This document shows, piece after piece, positions 14,770 to 23,047 of a stretch of 30,361 nt of DNA (its first letter is position 1; each line of letters opens with the position of its first letter). The notes under the pieces are model-generated. The model saw only the letters and a list, made by a program, of their open reading frames with translations. It did no database searches and was not told where the DNA came from. Both the position numbers and the translations under genes were made by a program. Source of the DNA: Deltaproteobacteria bacterium (GTDB taxonomy: Bacteria; Desulfobacterota_B; Binatia; UBA9968); the NCBI GenBank assembly GCA_005879255.1, contig VBKY01000043.1, positions 1 to 30,361 on the forward strand. Direction: 5' to 3'.

Positions 14770-16308
14770 TTACTTTATTTTCATATCCCAGCCGAGAACT
14801 TTTTCGTCGGGGCGCTTTTTCCACACGACATTTCTGGCAACGCCGTAAATATCAGCAAGATTGTAAAGCGGTATGAAGAGCGCTTCATCCATAATGAATT
14901 TGCCCGCCTGCTGTAGAATCGCGACGCGTTTCTTCTGGACGTCGGTCTTTTGCTGTTCTTCGACCAGCTTGTCGAGATCCGGATTGCTGTAATTCGTCCG
15001 TTTCGTCGTTCCGGTGCGAAAATACTGATCATAGAGCGTGTCGGCATCTGTCAGCGAACCTCGGCCGATATAATAGAAAGGCAATCTGCCGCCATTGACG
15101 CCTTGCTTGTCCCAGAAAAGCGCCCATTCTTGCGAGATGAGCTCGACGCGAAAACCGCCCTTAACCATCTGCGCGGCCACTACTTGACAAACCTCCCTGT
15201 CCTTCGGATAACGGCCGGCGGAATAATACAACTGGATGTCGCAACCGTTGGGAAAGCCCGCTTGCGCCAACAACTGCTTGGCCTTCTGCGGATCGTACGG
15301 ATAGCGCTTCAGTTTTGAATCCGCGCCGATCACATTGGCACCGACCGGCCCATTGCACGGGTAACCGATGCCGTCGAAAATATTCTTTACGATGGCCGGA
15401 GCGTCAACAGAATAATTAGCCGCTTGGCGTACGAGTTTATTGTCCCAGGGTTTATGCGTCATGTTGAAGGCGAGAAAGAACATGCGCAGACCCTCGACCT
15501 GGTCGACGCGCACGCGCGGATGTTTTTGCAGGCGCGCCACTTCATGCACCGGAATGTTGTTGACGAAATCGGCTTGACCCGACTCCAAAGCCGCCAAACG
15601 CGCCGCTTCTTCCGTGACTTTCTTAAAGATGACTTCTTTGATCGCTGCCTTGCCGCCCCAATAGTCGTCGTTGCGGGTAAAAACCATATTGCCGCCGCGC
15701 TGGTAGCTGACGAATTTGTAGGGGCCAGTACCGATCGGATTTTCGTAGAGCTTGTCACCGAATTTATCACCGGCCACTTTGCTCAAAATAAATCGGTTCT
15801 CTAAACGATCGAGAAAAATTGCCAGCGGCTGCTTAGTAACGAAGATCACGGTTTGATCATCCGGCGTCTGGATTTCCGTTACGTCTTTGAAATTCGGCGC
15901 CTGCAGGCTGCCGCCCTTTTCGTCGCGCATTTTTTCAATCGAGAACGCGACGTCTTTGGACGTGAGGGGCGCGCCGTTGTGGAATTTGATGCCTTTTCTG
16001 AGTTTAAAGCTCCATTTGTTGCCTTGAAATTGCCACGACTCGGCGAGCACACCGACATAATCCTTCTTATCGTAGTCGAGCTCGATGAGCGGCTCCATGA
16101 CATGCTGCCAATTGCCGTAAATCGGACTGGAGCTGTGGTTGTAAGGATTAATCGAGTCCGCGACACTCGAGTGAAAAATCGTCACGCGGTCGCGGGTCGC
16201 CGCGAAACTCTGGCGCGAAAGATAAGGCGCGGCCAAACCGCCTGCGCTGAGAAGCGCGCTCCGTTTTAAAAAATTCCGCCGGCTTATGTCGGTTTTGCCT
16301 TTTCCCAT
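14770..16308 (-). CDS. Tat-exported peptide/nickel-type solute-binding protein, copy 3
   Basis: I place the start at ATG 16308, which has a strong GGAGGAG site just upstream. A start at 16443 is open but would overlap the permease gene and add a non-leader sequence. The 512-residue product has a Tat motif (SRRNFLKRSALLSAGG), a cleavage region near QSFA, and the SBP_bac_5 body: SINPYNHSSSPIYGNW, DYVGVLAESWQFQGNKW, IKFHNGAPLTSKDVAFSIEK and GPYKFVSYQRGGNMV. It lies only 23 nt after dppC, so it is the binding protein most directly tied to this permease. It is the most diverged of the three; copies 1 and 2 probably arose later. Confidence 0.9.
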   Translation of the reverse strand: MGKGKTDISRRNFLKRSALLSAGGLAAPYLSRQSFAATRDRVTIFHSSVADSINPYNHSSSPIYGNWQHVMEPLIELDYDKKDYVGVLAESWQFQGNKWSFKLRKGIKFHNGAPLTSKDVAFSIEKMRDEKGGSLQAPNFKDVTEIQTPDDQTVIFVTKQPLAIFLDRLENRFILSKVAGDKFGDKLYENPIGTGPYKFVSYQRGGNMVFTRNDDYWGGKAAIKEVIFKKVTEEAARLAALESGQADFVNNIPVHEVARLQKHPRVRVDQVEGLRMFFLAFNMTHKPWDNKLVRQAANYSVDAPAIVKNIFDGIGYPCNGPVGANVIGADSKLKRYPYDPQKAKQLLAQAGFPNGCDIQLYYSAGRYPKDREVCQVVAAQMVKGGFRVELISQEWALFWDKQGVNGGRLPFYYIGRGSLTDADTLYDQYFRTGTTKRTNYSNPDLDKLVEEQQKTDVQKKRVAILQQAGKFIMDEALFIPLYNLADIYGVARNVVWKKRPDEKVLGWDMKIK

Positions 16309-16331
16309 TATCTCCTCCTGAGTCTTTGAAA

Positions 16332-17171
16332 CTATCGTTGACGCCTTAATTTCGGATCGAAAATGTCGCGCAGCCCATCTCCGAGCAAATTGATGCCGAA
16401 CACAGTAATAAAAATCGCCAATCCGGGAAAGATCGTAAGCCACGGCGCGCGATTAATATAGCTCCGTCCTTCGCTCAACATCGAGCCCCATGTCGGGATG
16501 TGCACCGGTACACCCAAACCGAGAAAGCTCAAGCTCGCTTCCGTGATGATGACGATCGCCATACCGAACGTCGCAATCACCGTGACACTGGCAAACGTAT
16601 TGGGCATCACGTGACGGAAGAGCACGTAAAAATCCCTACCTCCTAACGCCTTTGCAGCCGTTACAAAATCGCGTTCTTTGAGAGAGAGCACCTCGCCGCG
16701 GACGACGCGACAATACTGCACCCACCGACTTAGCATTAACGCCATGATGAGATTGCCGACACCTTGACCAAGAAACGCCATGATTGCGATGGCAATCAAC
16801 AAGAACGGAAACGCCAGAAAAATTTCCGAGATTTTGCTGACCACGTCATCCGCCGCGCGTCCGAAATAGCCGGCAATAGCCCCAAGCGAGCAACCGACGA
16901 ATCCGGCGAAGATGACTGTGGCGGCGCCGACCATCAATGAAATCCGCGAACCGTAGATGATTCGACTCAGCATGTCCCTGCCGAGATTGTCGGTGCCGAG
17001 AAAATAGGCCGCTGAGCCGTTTTCAGTCCAACGCGGCGGACGCAGTCGATCCTCCAATGTCTGCGCCTGGGGATCGCGCGGCGCCAACAGCGGCGCGGCC
17101 ACGCCGCAAACGCAAAGCAGAAGCAAGATCGCGCCGCCCACCAAGACTTTGAAGTAACGCAACCAGGACAT
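16332..17171 (-). CDS. DppC-type ABC transporter permease
   Basis: The 279-residue product is a BPD_transp_1 permease of the DppC/OppC class. It has an N-terminal helix (GGAILLLLCVCGVAAPLLAP), the signature FLGTDNLGRDMLSRIIYGSRISLMVG, five further membrane segments, and the EAA loop (ERDFVTAAKALGGRDFYVLFRHVMPN) that contacts the ATPase. Its ATG at 17171-17169 overlaps the dppB stop by one base (TAATG), so the two subunits are translationally coupled and should form the heterodimeric membrane channel. No DppD/DppF ATPase gene is found anywhere in the window. Confidence 0.92.
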   Translation of the reverse strand: MSWLRYFKVLVGGAILLLLCVCGVAAPLLAPRDPQAQTLEDRLRPPRWTENGSAAYFLGTDNLGRDMLSRIIYGSRISLMVGAATVIFAGFVGCSLGAIAGYFGRAADDVVSKISEIFLAFPFLLIAIAIMAFLGQGVGNLIMALMLSRWVQYCRVVRGEVLSLKERDFVTAAKALGGRDFYVLFRHVMPNTFASVTVIATFGMAIVIITEASLSFLGLGVPVHIPTWGSMLSEGRSYINRAPWLTIFPGLAIFITVFGINLLGDGLRDIFDPKLRRQR

Positions 17172-18169
17172 TAAAACCTGATCCTTGGATCGATCCAGCT
17201 GTAAAGCAAATCGACCAACAAATTCACGACGAAATAAGTGACGGCGAACATCAGAATCAACACTTGAGTGAGCTTGTAGTCACGCGCCGAAATGGATTGG
17301 ATTAACAGATCGCCGATTCCGGGATAAGAAAATACGGTCTCGGTGATGACCGAACCGCTCAGCAACGCGCCCAACTGAAGCCCCAGTATGGTCACGATCG
17401 TAATCAGGGCATTTCGCAATATATGTCGCCAGATCACGGTTCTTTCGCTCAAGCCTTTCGCCCGCGCTGTTGTGACGTAATCCTGGCGCATGACTTCGAG
17501 CACGCTCGATCGCGAGATGCGTGTAACGATGGCCGCGAGCGCTGATCCCAAGGTGAACGCCGGCATCAATAGATGCTGCAACGCGCTCCAGAAAGCGGGG
17601 AAATTTCCGGTAATCAAACTGTCGAGTAAATAAAGTCGCGTAATTGTTTTGACTTCGATGCCGTACTCGATGCGCCCGGCGACCGGCAATAGATTGAGCT
17701 GCCCGCCGAGAAAATAGATCAGCATGATGCCGAGCCAAAAGTTTGGCAACGAGACGCCGATGAGAGCGACGCTCATGCCCGCGTGGTCGAGAAAAGAGTT
17801 ATGTTTAATCGCCGAGTAGACGCCGAGGGGCACCGCGATCGTGATCGCGACGCACAAACTGGCGAAAGCCAATTCAAGAGTGGCGGGCAGCCGCTCTCCG
17901 ATCAATTTCATGACCGACTCATTGAACTTAAGTGATCGCCCGAAGTCGCCGGTGACCGCACGGGATAAGAAATCCCAATATTGCACCAGCAGCGGTTTAT
18001 CCAAACCCCACTCGTGCCGCGTCCGTTCCACGTCGGCCGGAGTAGCGTCGTCGCCCAATAGTAAGGTCACCGGATCTCCCGGCGCGATATGCATGAGGAG
18101 AAATATCAGGAAAGAGATTCCCACGATCACGGGGATCGATCCAACGATCCTGCGAGCGAGCGTGTTCAT
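17171..18169 (-). CDS. DppB-type ABC transporter permease
   Basis: The 332-residue product starts at ATG 18169 and is a DppB/OppB permease. It shows the typical N-terminus (ARRIVGSIPVIVGISFLIFLLMHIAPGDPV), a periplasmic loop with LDKPLLVQYWDFLSRAVTGDFGRSL, the helix block LPATLELAFASLCVAI, the SLPNFWLGIML helix, and the EAA loop (MRQDYVTTARAKGLSERTVIWRHILRNAL). It is the first transporter gene of the run, 73 nt after the aminotransferase stop, and overlaps dppC by one base. With DppC it would import peptides, opines or metal chelates, depending on the binding protein. Confidence 0.92.
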   Translation of the reverse strand: MNTLARRIVGSIPVIVGISFLIFLLMHIAPGDPVTLLLGDDATPADVERTRHEWGLDKPLLVQYWDFLSRAVTGDFGRSLKFNESVMKLIGERLPATLELAFASLCVAITIAVPLGVYSAIKHNSFLDHAGMSVALIGVSLPNFWLGIMLIYFLGGQLNLLPVAGRIEYGIEVKTITRLYLLDSLITGNFPAFWSALQHLLMPAFTLGSALAAIVTRISRSSVLEVMRQDYVTTARAKGLSERTVIWRHILRNALITIVTILGLQLGALLSGSVITETVFSYPGIGDLLIQSISARDYKLTQVLILMFAVTYFVVNLLVDLLYSWIDPRIRF

Positions 18170-18226
18170 ACGGATTGGAATCTAAAAAATGGAAAGGACG
18201 CAATCATCTCGCGCCAAAGCTGCCGA

Positions 18227-18240
18227 TCTGCAATTGCAGA
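18227..18240. repeat. 14-bp perfect palindrome between aminotransferase and dppB
   Basis: TCTGCAATTGCAGA is fully self-complementary. It lies 2 nt past the aminotransferase stop and 57 nt before the dppB start (minus-strand order). It is long enough to be unlikely by chance and could be a dimeric regulator's operator. No terminator features are present. Confidence 0.45.
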
Positions 18241-18242
18241 GT

Positions 18243-19541
18243 CTACTGCCCTAATTGACCGAAGGACTGATCCAAAACTTTTAACGCGTAATCGATTTGA
18301 TCTTTATCAATGTTGAGCGGCGGCGCCACGCGCAGTACGTTACCGTAAGTGCCGCCCTTGCCGACCAATAAGCCATTTTGCCGGGTCAGTTCCATGACCC
18401 GCTTGGCGCTTTCCACGTCGGGCTGTTTTTTCTCGCCGACGAGTTCCATGCCTTGCATCAGACCCATGCCGCGGACATCGCCGATCACCGGAAATTTGGC
18501 TTGCAGCGCATTCAAGCCGTCGCGCAGCCGATTGCCCATAACGCGGGCGTTCTCAACCAGATTTTCCTCTTCGATGACGTCGATCGTCGCGCGCGCCGCG
18601 GTGCAAGTCACCGGGTTACCGCCGAAAGTCGAGATGGTGTTGCCGCGCATGCTATCGGCGACTTCAGGCGTTGCAATGGTTGCGCCGATGGGCACGCCGT
18701 TGGCCATGCCTTTCGCGAAGGTCATGATGTCGGGATCGACGCCCCAATGTTCGATGCCGAACATCTTACCGCCGGTGCGGCCCCAGCCGGTCTGCACCTC
18801 GTCCGCAATGAACAAACCGCCGTATTTGCGGATGATGCCGACGATCTCTTGAAAATATTCTTTCGGCGGCACGATGAATCCGCCCACGCCCTGAATCGGT
18901 TCGGCGAGAAACGCGGCGACGCGTCCCTGCGAGGTCATGGTTTGAATCGCCTCTTCGGCGTCTTTGGCGCATTTCAAGTCGCAACTTGGATATGTCAGTC
19001 CGAAGGGACAGCGATAACAGTAAGCATTGGCGATGTGATGGACTCCGGGAACGACGTTCGGCATCAGCCGCCAGCTCGATTGCGCGGACAAACTTAAGGC
19101 AAGATAAGAGCGGCCGCTATAGGCGTGGCGCAGCGTGATGACGTCTTGGCACTTGGTGTGGAGTTGCGCCAACAATACAGCGGTTTCGTTCGCTTCCGTG
19201 CCGCTATTGGTAAAAAACGACTTCTCCAGCCGCCCGGGAGTAATTTGCGCCAACTTCTCCGCCAAGCGAACCTGCGGCTCGTTGGCGTAAAGCGTCGAGA
19301 GATGCTGCACCTTGTGGGTTTGCTCATCGATCGCCTTCGTTACTTTCTCGTTGCAATGCCCGACGCTCACCGTGAGGATGCCGCCGAAGAAATCCAGGAA
19401 CTCCTTGCCGTCGGCATCGTAAACATACTGATCTTTGGCATGATCGACGACCAGCGGTTCGTCGTAATAGGTTGCCACGCACGAGAACAGATATTTTTTT
19501 TGCTTCTCAAGGATTTCGTTTTTGTTCACACCTTCCCCCAT
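18243..19541 (-). CDS. Class III aminotransferase, AGXT2-like
   Basis: The 432-residue product is a fold-type I, class III PLP aminotransferase. The PLP lysine is K277 (TFAKGMANGVPIGA), the pyridine-nitrogen aspartate D247 (FIADEVQTGWGRTG), the phosphate-binding loop SGTEAN at 113-118, the HAYSGR stacking region at 139-144, and E214 (AEPIQG). The LFSCVATYYDEPLVV opening and the central insert resemble the alanine-glyoxylate/beta-aminoisobutyrate (AGXT2) group more than GABA or ornithine aminotransferases. The insert carries four cysteines, C175-x2-C178 and C187-x3-C191, spaced like a metal site. The ATG at 19541 lies 3 nt after the stop of a 29-codon ORF and lacks its own strong ribosome-binding site, suggesting coupled translation. 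Linked to a peptide-type transporter, it likely removes the amino group of an imported amino compound. Confidence 0.85.
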   Translation of the reverse strand: MGEGVNKNEILEKQKKYLFSCVATYYDEPLVVDHAKDQYVYDADGKEFLDFFGGILTVSVGHCNEKVTKAIDEQTHKVQHLSTLYANEPQVRLAEKLAQITPGRLEKSFFTNSGTEANETAVLLAQLHTKCQDVITLRHAYSGRSYLALSLSAQSSWRLMPNVVPGVHHIANAYCYRCPFGLTYPSCDLKCAKDAEEAIQTMTSQGRVAAFLAEPIQGVGGFIVPPKEYFQEIVGIIRKYGGLFIADEVQTGWGRTGGKMFGIEHWGVDPDIMTFAKGMANGVPIGATIATPEVADSMRGNTISTFGGNPVTCTAARATIDVIEEENLVENARVMGNRLRDGLNALQAKFPVIGDVRGMGLMQGMELVGEKKQPDVESAKRVMELTRQNGLLVGKGGTYGNVLRVAPPLNIDKDQIDYALKVLDQSFGQLGQ

Positions 19542-19544
19542 CCG

Positions 19545-19634
19545 CTAACTTTGATACCGGGCATTGACCGGAGGGATCTTTTCATCCGGGCGGCGCATCG
19601 TAAAGTGGACGCCGTGATCATGTTGATGGAACAT
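19545..19634 (-). CDS. His-rich 29-codon ORF, possible small protein or leader peptide
   Basis: On the minus strand an ATG at 19634 opens a 29-codon frame ending in TAG at 19545-19547. The peptide begins MFHQHDHGVHFTMRRPDE and ends with KIPPVNARYQS, giving four histidines in the first ten residues. An AAGGAAGAG site lies 5 nt before the ATG. The frame fits exactly between the hydrolase stop (17 nt upstream) and the aminotransferase ATG (3 nt downstream), filling what would otherwise be a 110-nt hole in a tightly packed operon. I do not recognise it. It may be a metal-binding small protein, a leader for coupled translation of the aminotransferase, or chance. A 6-bp inverted repeat (CATGTT/AACATG, 19619-19635) covers its start. 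Confidence 0.5.
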   Translation of the reverse strand: MFHQHDHGVHFTMRRPDEKIPPVNARYQS

Positions 19635-19651
19635 GGTTTCTCTTCCTTAGC

Positions 19652-20505
19652 TTAGTGACACCGTAAAAAGTCTAAAATCGGCGGATGGCCCTTTTCCGGC
19701 ATCTCGCGCAGATACCCATGCCGGCCGCCTTCGACGAGTATCAGTTCTGCATTGGGTATTTTGTCGGCGAGCACTTTGGCAGATACAACATGGCTACCAG
19801 TGCCGCCCTCATGAGTGTCTTTGCTGCCGACAATGACAACGTGGGTGCTTTGATTTTGTCTATCAAGTGCGTCGTTTCGTGGCATTGGCGCGCAACCACA
19901 TGGCGCAGATAACATTTAAGCGGCGGCACTTCGTCGACGATTAGCTCCTGATATTTTTTTACAATATCCGGGTGGTCTTTCATGAATTGTTCACTGAACA
20001 TGAAGCCTGGTCCCCAATGATCGCTTTGGTATTTCTCATAGCCCTTCTCGATCATCTCCAATGCCGCGTCCATTGGCACGCCGCGCGGATAATCTTCCAG
20101 GTCCTCGCTATATTTTCCCGACCCTGGACCCGAAAGAACCAAGCTGCGCACGTTTTCCGGATAATCCAAGGCGATCCACTGGCACACCCGCGCGCCCATG
20201 GAATGGCCCATCATGTGCGCTCTTTTGATGCCTAGAGCGTCCATCAAACCGACGCAATCTTTGGCGAACAAACGGGTCGTGTAATGCATGTCCGGCTTAT
20301 CGCTCCGACCCAGACCGCGATGATCGTAGATCAAGACTTGATAATGTTTGGCGAACTCCGGTACCTGAGATACGCGCCAAGGCGCAAGGCTGATGCCGGT
20401 ACCTGCCACTAACACGAGCGGATCGCCCTCGCCATAAAGCTCGTAGTACAGGTTAACGTCATCGACTCTGACTTTGCCGCTTTTGATCGGCTTGAGCTCG
20501 TCCAC
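19652..20505 (-). pseudogene. Alpha/beta hydrolase gene broken by a single-base frameshift
   Basis: The first part of this gene (from GTG 20505, with GGAGAG upstream; TTG 20517 is an alternative) encodes a typical alpha/beta hydrolase: PLVLVAGTGISLAPW with the oxyanion region, YDHRGLGRSDKP, and the nucleophile elbow GHSMGA. In this frame the chain turns to nonsense after IKAPTL (codon at 19839-19837). The sequence resumes in the next frame as VIVGSKDTHEGG...VEGGRHGYLREMPEKGH to the stop at 19652. That segment holds the acid (SKD) and the catalytic histidine (GGRHGY). Restoring one base near 19837 (TTG to TTGG) rejoins the two parts into a normal ~284-residue protein. The cause is either a true inactivating deletion or a sequencing or assembly error; no homopolymer is present. 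It would be the first gene of the operon that continues into the aminotransferase. Confidence 0.8.
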
Positions 20506-20624
20506 GAATCTCTCCAAGTTAAAGCAGTTCTATACCGAAATTGGCGATCGAAGCCGTGACGCTATCGAATACCCCAATGGGTGTCAATATGAGTTTCTCC
20601 GAGCATCGCTCCCCACTGGACGGG

Positions 20625-20652
20625 TTGACAGGCACCGATCGCGTGGGATAAC
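20625..20652 (+). promoter_or_regulatory. Putative sigma70-type promoter for the solute-binding protein at 20710
   Basis: A perfect TTGACA (20625-20630) is followed after 16 nt by GATAAC (20647-20652, 4 of 6 matches), 57 nt before the start codon. The gap between the divergent hydrolase and this gene is about 200 bp and holds no other feature. Confidence 0.45.
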
Positions 20653-20709
20653 CGAGAACCGATCACTTGAGGCCGAATCGGGCTTGATTACTCTTAACGG
20701 AGGAGCGGC

Positions 20710-21780
20710 ATGAACTATTTTGCATCAATTATGGTTGTAATTTTGGTAGGCACAGTATACCCACCGGCTGCTTATTGCGGCGCCGCCGCGGAAACTGCTG
20801 GTGCGGTTTTGGCGAAGCTCAACAAGTTGCCTGCCGAACAGCGGCAGAAAGCTCTAATGGAGAAGGCTAAGACCGAAGGGGAAGTAGCTTTCTACAGTTC
20901 GCTCCAAGCCCAACAAATCGATCCGTTCATTCGAGTCTTTCAGAAGCGTTATCCATTCGTTAAGGTGAATCCGTACCGGGTTTCCGGCAACCGTCAGGTG
21001 ATCAAGATTCAAACGGAGATGAACGCCGGGAATCACTTGTTCGACGTCACCAACGGTTCTTCGGAGCAGGCATCCGCGATCAAAAAGGTCGGCGCCATCG
21101 ACCCCTATCAATCGCCCCAGCGCGACTTTTTCATCGCGCCAAACAAAGACAAGGAAGGCTTTTTTACTTCCCTATATGTCATACCGATGGTGCTCGGCTA
21201 CAACACCAATCTAGTGAAACGCGGCGAAGCGCCGAAAAGCTACGAAGACTTGCTTCAGCCGAAATGGAAAAGCAACATGTTCCTCGATGACGAAGCCTAT
21301 GAATGGTTCGCCGTGTTGCTAAAACATATGGGCAGAGAAAAGGGGCTTCAGTACATGCGCAACCTGGCCAAACAGGACCTAAGAATGGTTCGCGGCCGAA
21401 CCGCTCAAAGTCAGTTGCTCTCCGCGGGAGAGCGGCCGTTAGCACTGGTATTGTCCGGCCACACAGTTCTCGATCTCAAAGGGCGAGGCGCGCCGATCGA
21501 GCACGTCATTCTCGATCCTTACTTCGCGCAAGCGAACAAGCTCATGCTAGCACGCCATGCGCCTCACCCGCACGCGGCGGCGCTGTTCGTCGATTGGTCG
21601 TTGTCCGAAGAAGGCCAAAGCATGATCACCACCTTCGGCCGCGTGGTCGCGCGCAAAGGCGTGAAGCAAAGATTTCCCGAGTTGGTGGAAAAGGAAAGTT
21701 TCCTAGTGGACGTTGACTTTATCGCCCCGATTCTCGATCAAAGCGGTAAGGAATTTAGCCAAATCTTTCTCGGTCGCTGA
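20710..21780 (+). CDS. Fe3+/AfuA-type extracellular solute-binding protein, orphan
   Basis: ATG 20710 follows a GGAGGAG site. The 356-residue product has an N-terminal Sec leader (YFASIMVVILVGTVYPPAAY) and a helical spacer (ETAGAVLAKLNKLPAEQRQKALMEKAKTEGE), then the type 2 binding fold of the AfuA/Fe3+ class: VAFYSSLQAQQIDPFI, FQKRYPFVKVNPYR, a DVTNGSS strand, SYEDLLQPKWKSNMFLDD, and HPHAAALFVDWSLSEEGQSM near the C-terminus. The spacer after the leader (AKLNKLPAEQRQ) is typical of a subgroup common in uncultured soil bacteria. It is monocistronic with no transporter genes nearby, and is related to but clearly distinct from the protein at 2078-3103. Ligand unknown. Confidence 0.87.
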   Translation: MNYFASIMVVILVGTVYPPAAYCGAAAETAGAVLAKLNKLPAEQRQKALMEKAKTEGEVAFYSSLQAQQIDPFIRVFQKRYPFVKVNPYRVSGNRQVIKIQTEMNAGNHLFDVTNGSSEQASAIKKVGAIDPYQSPQRDFFIAPNKDKEGFFTSLYVIPMVLGYNTNLVKRGEAPKSYEDLLQPKWKSNMFLDDEAYEWFAVLLKHMGREKGLQYMRNLAKQDLRMVRGRTAQSQLLSAGERPLALVLSGHTVLDLKGRGAPIEHVILDPYFAQANKLMLARHAPHPHAAALFVDWSLSEEGQSMITTFGRVVARKGVKQRFPELVEKESFLVDVDFIAPILDQSGKEFSQIFLGR

Positions 21781-21981
21781 TTCAATTTACGATCCGAGCG
21801 CGAATTATTTCGCTTGAGCGGCGATTTGAGCGGCTGGAACGTTTGCAATCAATCGAAAACCGCGGGCGCACAGATAACACATGATTGACGCGAGAGTGAA
21901 GGTCAATTCGGCGGGCCGCACGGTCCTGGATGGTCCGCGGCGCGTTACAGACTTGTGCGCCGTCGGTCTATTCCGGGTCAG

Positions 21982-22016
21982 TCGGCACAGGTGCGAAGGT
22001 TCTGCTCCTGTGCCGA
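21982..22016. repeat. 10-bp perfect stem-loop between convergent genes
   Basis: TCGGCACAGG (21982-21991) and CCTGTGCCGA (22007-22016) form a perfect stem around a 15-nt loop. It lies 20 nt past the stop of the dienelactone hydrolase gene and 202 nt past the solute-binding gene. There is no T-run on either strand, so if it terminates transcription it does so atypically. The rest of 21781-22036 holds no gene I can support. Confidence 0.5.
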
Positions 22017-22036
22017 TCTCCCAGATTAACCGAATT

Positions 22037-22954
22037 CTAGGCCTTCAACGTCTTGTTGAAGTGGTCGATAGTGCGTTGCCAGGCGAGTTTGGCGGCGGCT
22101 TCATCAAAACGCGGCGTGGTGTCGTTATGGAAGCCGTGATTCGTCTTAGGATAAATATACGCTTCGTATTTAACGTTATTCGCCTTAAGCGCGGCCTCGT
22201 ATTCGGGCCACCTGCCCAGGATGTTGGGATCCTGCTCAGCAAAGTTAAGCAGGAGCGCGGCCTTGATCTTTGGCACGTCCTCAACCGCCGGCGCAGCGCC
22301 ATAGAAAGGAACTGCGGCCGCAAGCTGCGGCAACCGGACTGCCAGCCTGTTTACGACACCGCCACCGAAGCAGAAGCCGACGGCGCCAAGCTTGCCGTTG
22401 GACTGCGGATGTTTCAGCAAGAACTCTGCCGCGGCGACGAAGTCTTCGAATATTTTCCCGCCGTCCAATTGCTTCTGCATCGCCAGGGCCTTTTCATCGG
22501 CTTCAGCGCCATACTTGTCGACGCTCGGATAGCCGCCGAGAGGCCAAATCGCGTCGGGTCCAAGGGCCATGAAGCCGGCGACCGCCAAGCGCCGCACGAC
22601 ATCTTCAATATAAGGATTCAGGCCGCGGTTTTCGTGAACTACTACCACAACGGGAAATTTGTCGCCGGTTGCGGGACGGGCCAGTAATCCCCGCATCGTA
22701 CCATTGGACGAATTGCCCTTGGGCGAGGGGTAATTGGTGTAATCGGCCTTGATTCGCTTGTCGTCTTTGGGTACTTGCTGCGCCAGAGCATAGTTGGGGC
22801 GGAGCATGTCCCACAATGCCGTCGCCGTGAGGCCGCCGACGGCGAATTTGGCAGCGCCATCCAAAAACTCGCGGCGGCTGATGCCGCCATGCACATATCT
22901 GTGGAAAAGACTAAGCAGTTGCGGATCGAAGTCACTCGCCGTTTTTCTTTCCAT
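22037..22954 (-). CDS. Dienelactone hydrolase-family protein with Tat leader
   Basis: ATG 22954 has a GGAGGG site upstream. The 305-residue product has a Tat motif ([14 protein letters not shown]27-R28), but it follows a 20-residue stretch ([17 protein letters not shown]) typical of the longer secreted dienelactone hydrolases. The alpha/beta fold has the family's catalytic set: E108 (VVHENRG), nucleophile C195 in GFCFGGG, D242 (EQDPNI) and H273 (TNHGFH). Canonical enzymes open the lactone ring of dienelactones in chlorocatechol degradation; exported homologues act on unknown esters. No aromatic degradation genes are adjacent, so its substrate is open. It is likely monocistronic and ends in the convergent region with the stem-loop at 21982-22016. 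Confidence 0.88.
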   Translation of the reverse strand: MERKTASDFDPQLLSLFHRYVHGGISRREFLDGAAKFAVGGLTATALWDMLRPNYALAQQVPKDDKRIKADYTNYPSPKGNSSNGTMRGLLARPATGDKFPVVVVVHENRGLNPYIEDVVRRLAVAGFMALGPDAIWPLGGYPSVDKYGAEADEKALAMQKQLDGGKIFEDFVAAAEFLLKHPQSNGKLGAVGFCFGGGVVNRLAVRLPQLAAAVPFYGAAPAVEDVPKIKAALLLNFAEQDPNILGRWPEYEAALKANNVKYEAYIYPKTNHGFHNDTTPRFDEAAAKLAWQRTIDHFNKTLKA

Positions 22955-23047
22955 AAGATTCCCTCCTTTAGGTGTACTGAGTTCGGTGCGAAGGCTAACT
23001 CAACCAGCGCTTCAGATCAATGCTTCCCTTTGGCTCACGGAGAATAT

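Noticed and set aside
18378..19655. Two plus-strand open frames (18378-19097 and 19125-19655)
   Set aside because: Antisense shadows of the aminotransferase, which has intact PLP motifs throughout.
21881..22687. Plus-strand open frame of 268 codons
   Set aside because: Mostly antisense to the dienelactone hydrolase gene with its complete catalytic set. No ribosome-binding site and no recognisable domain.
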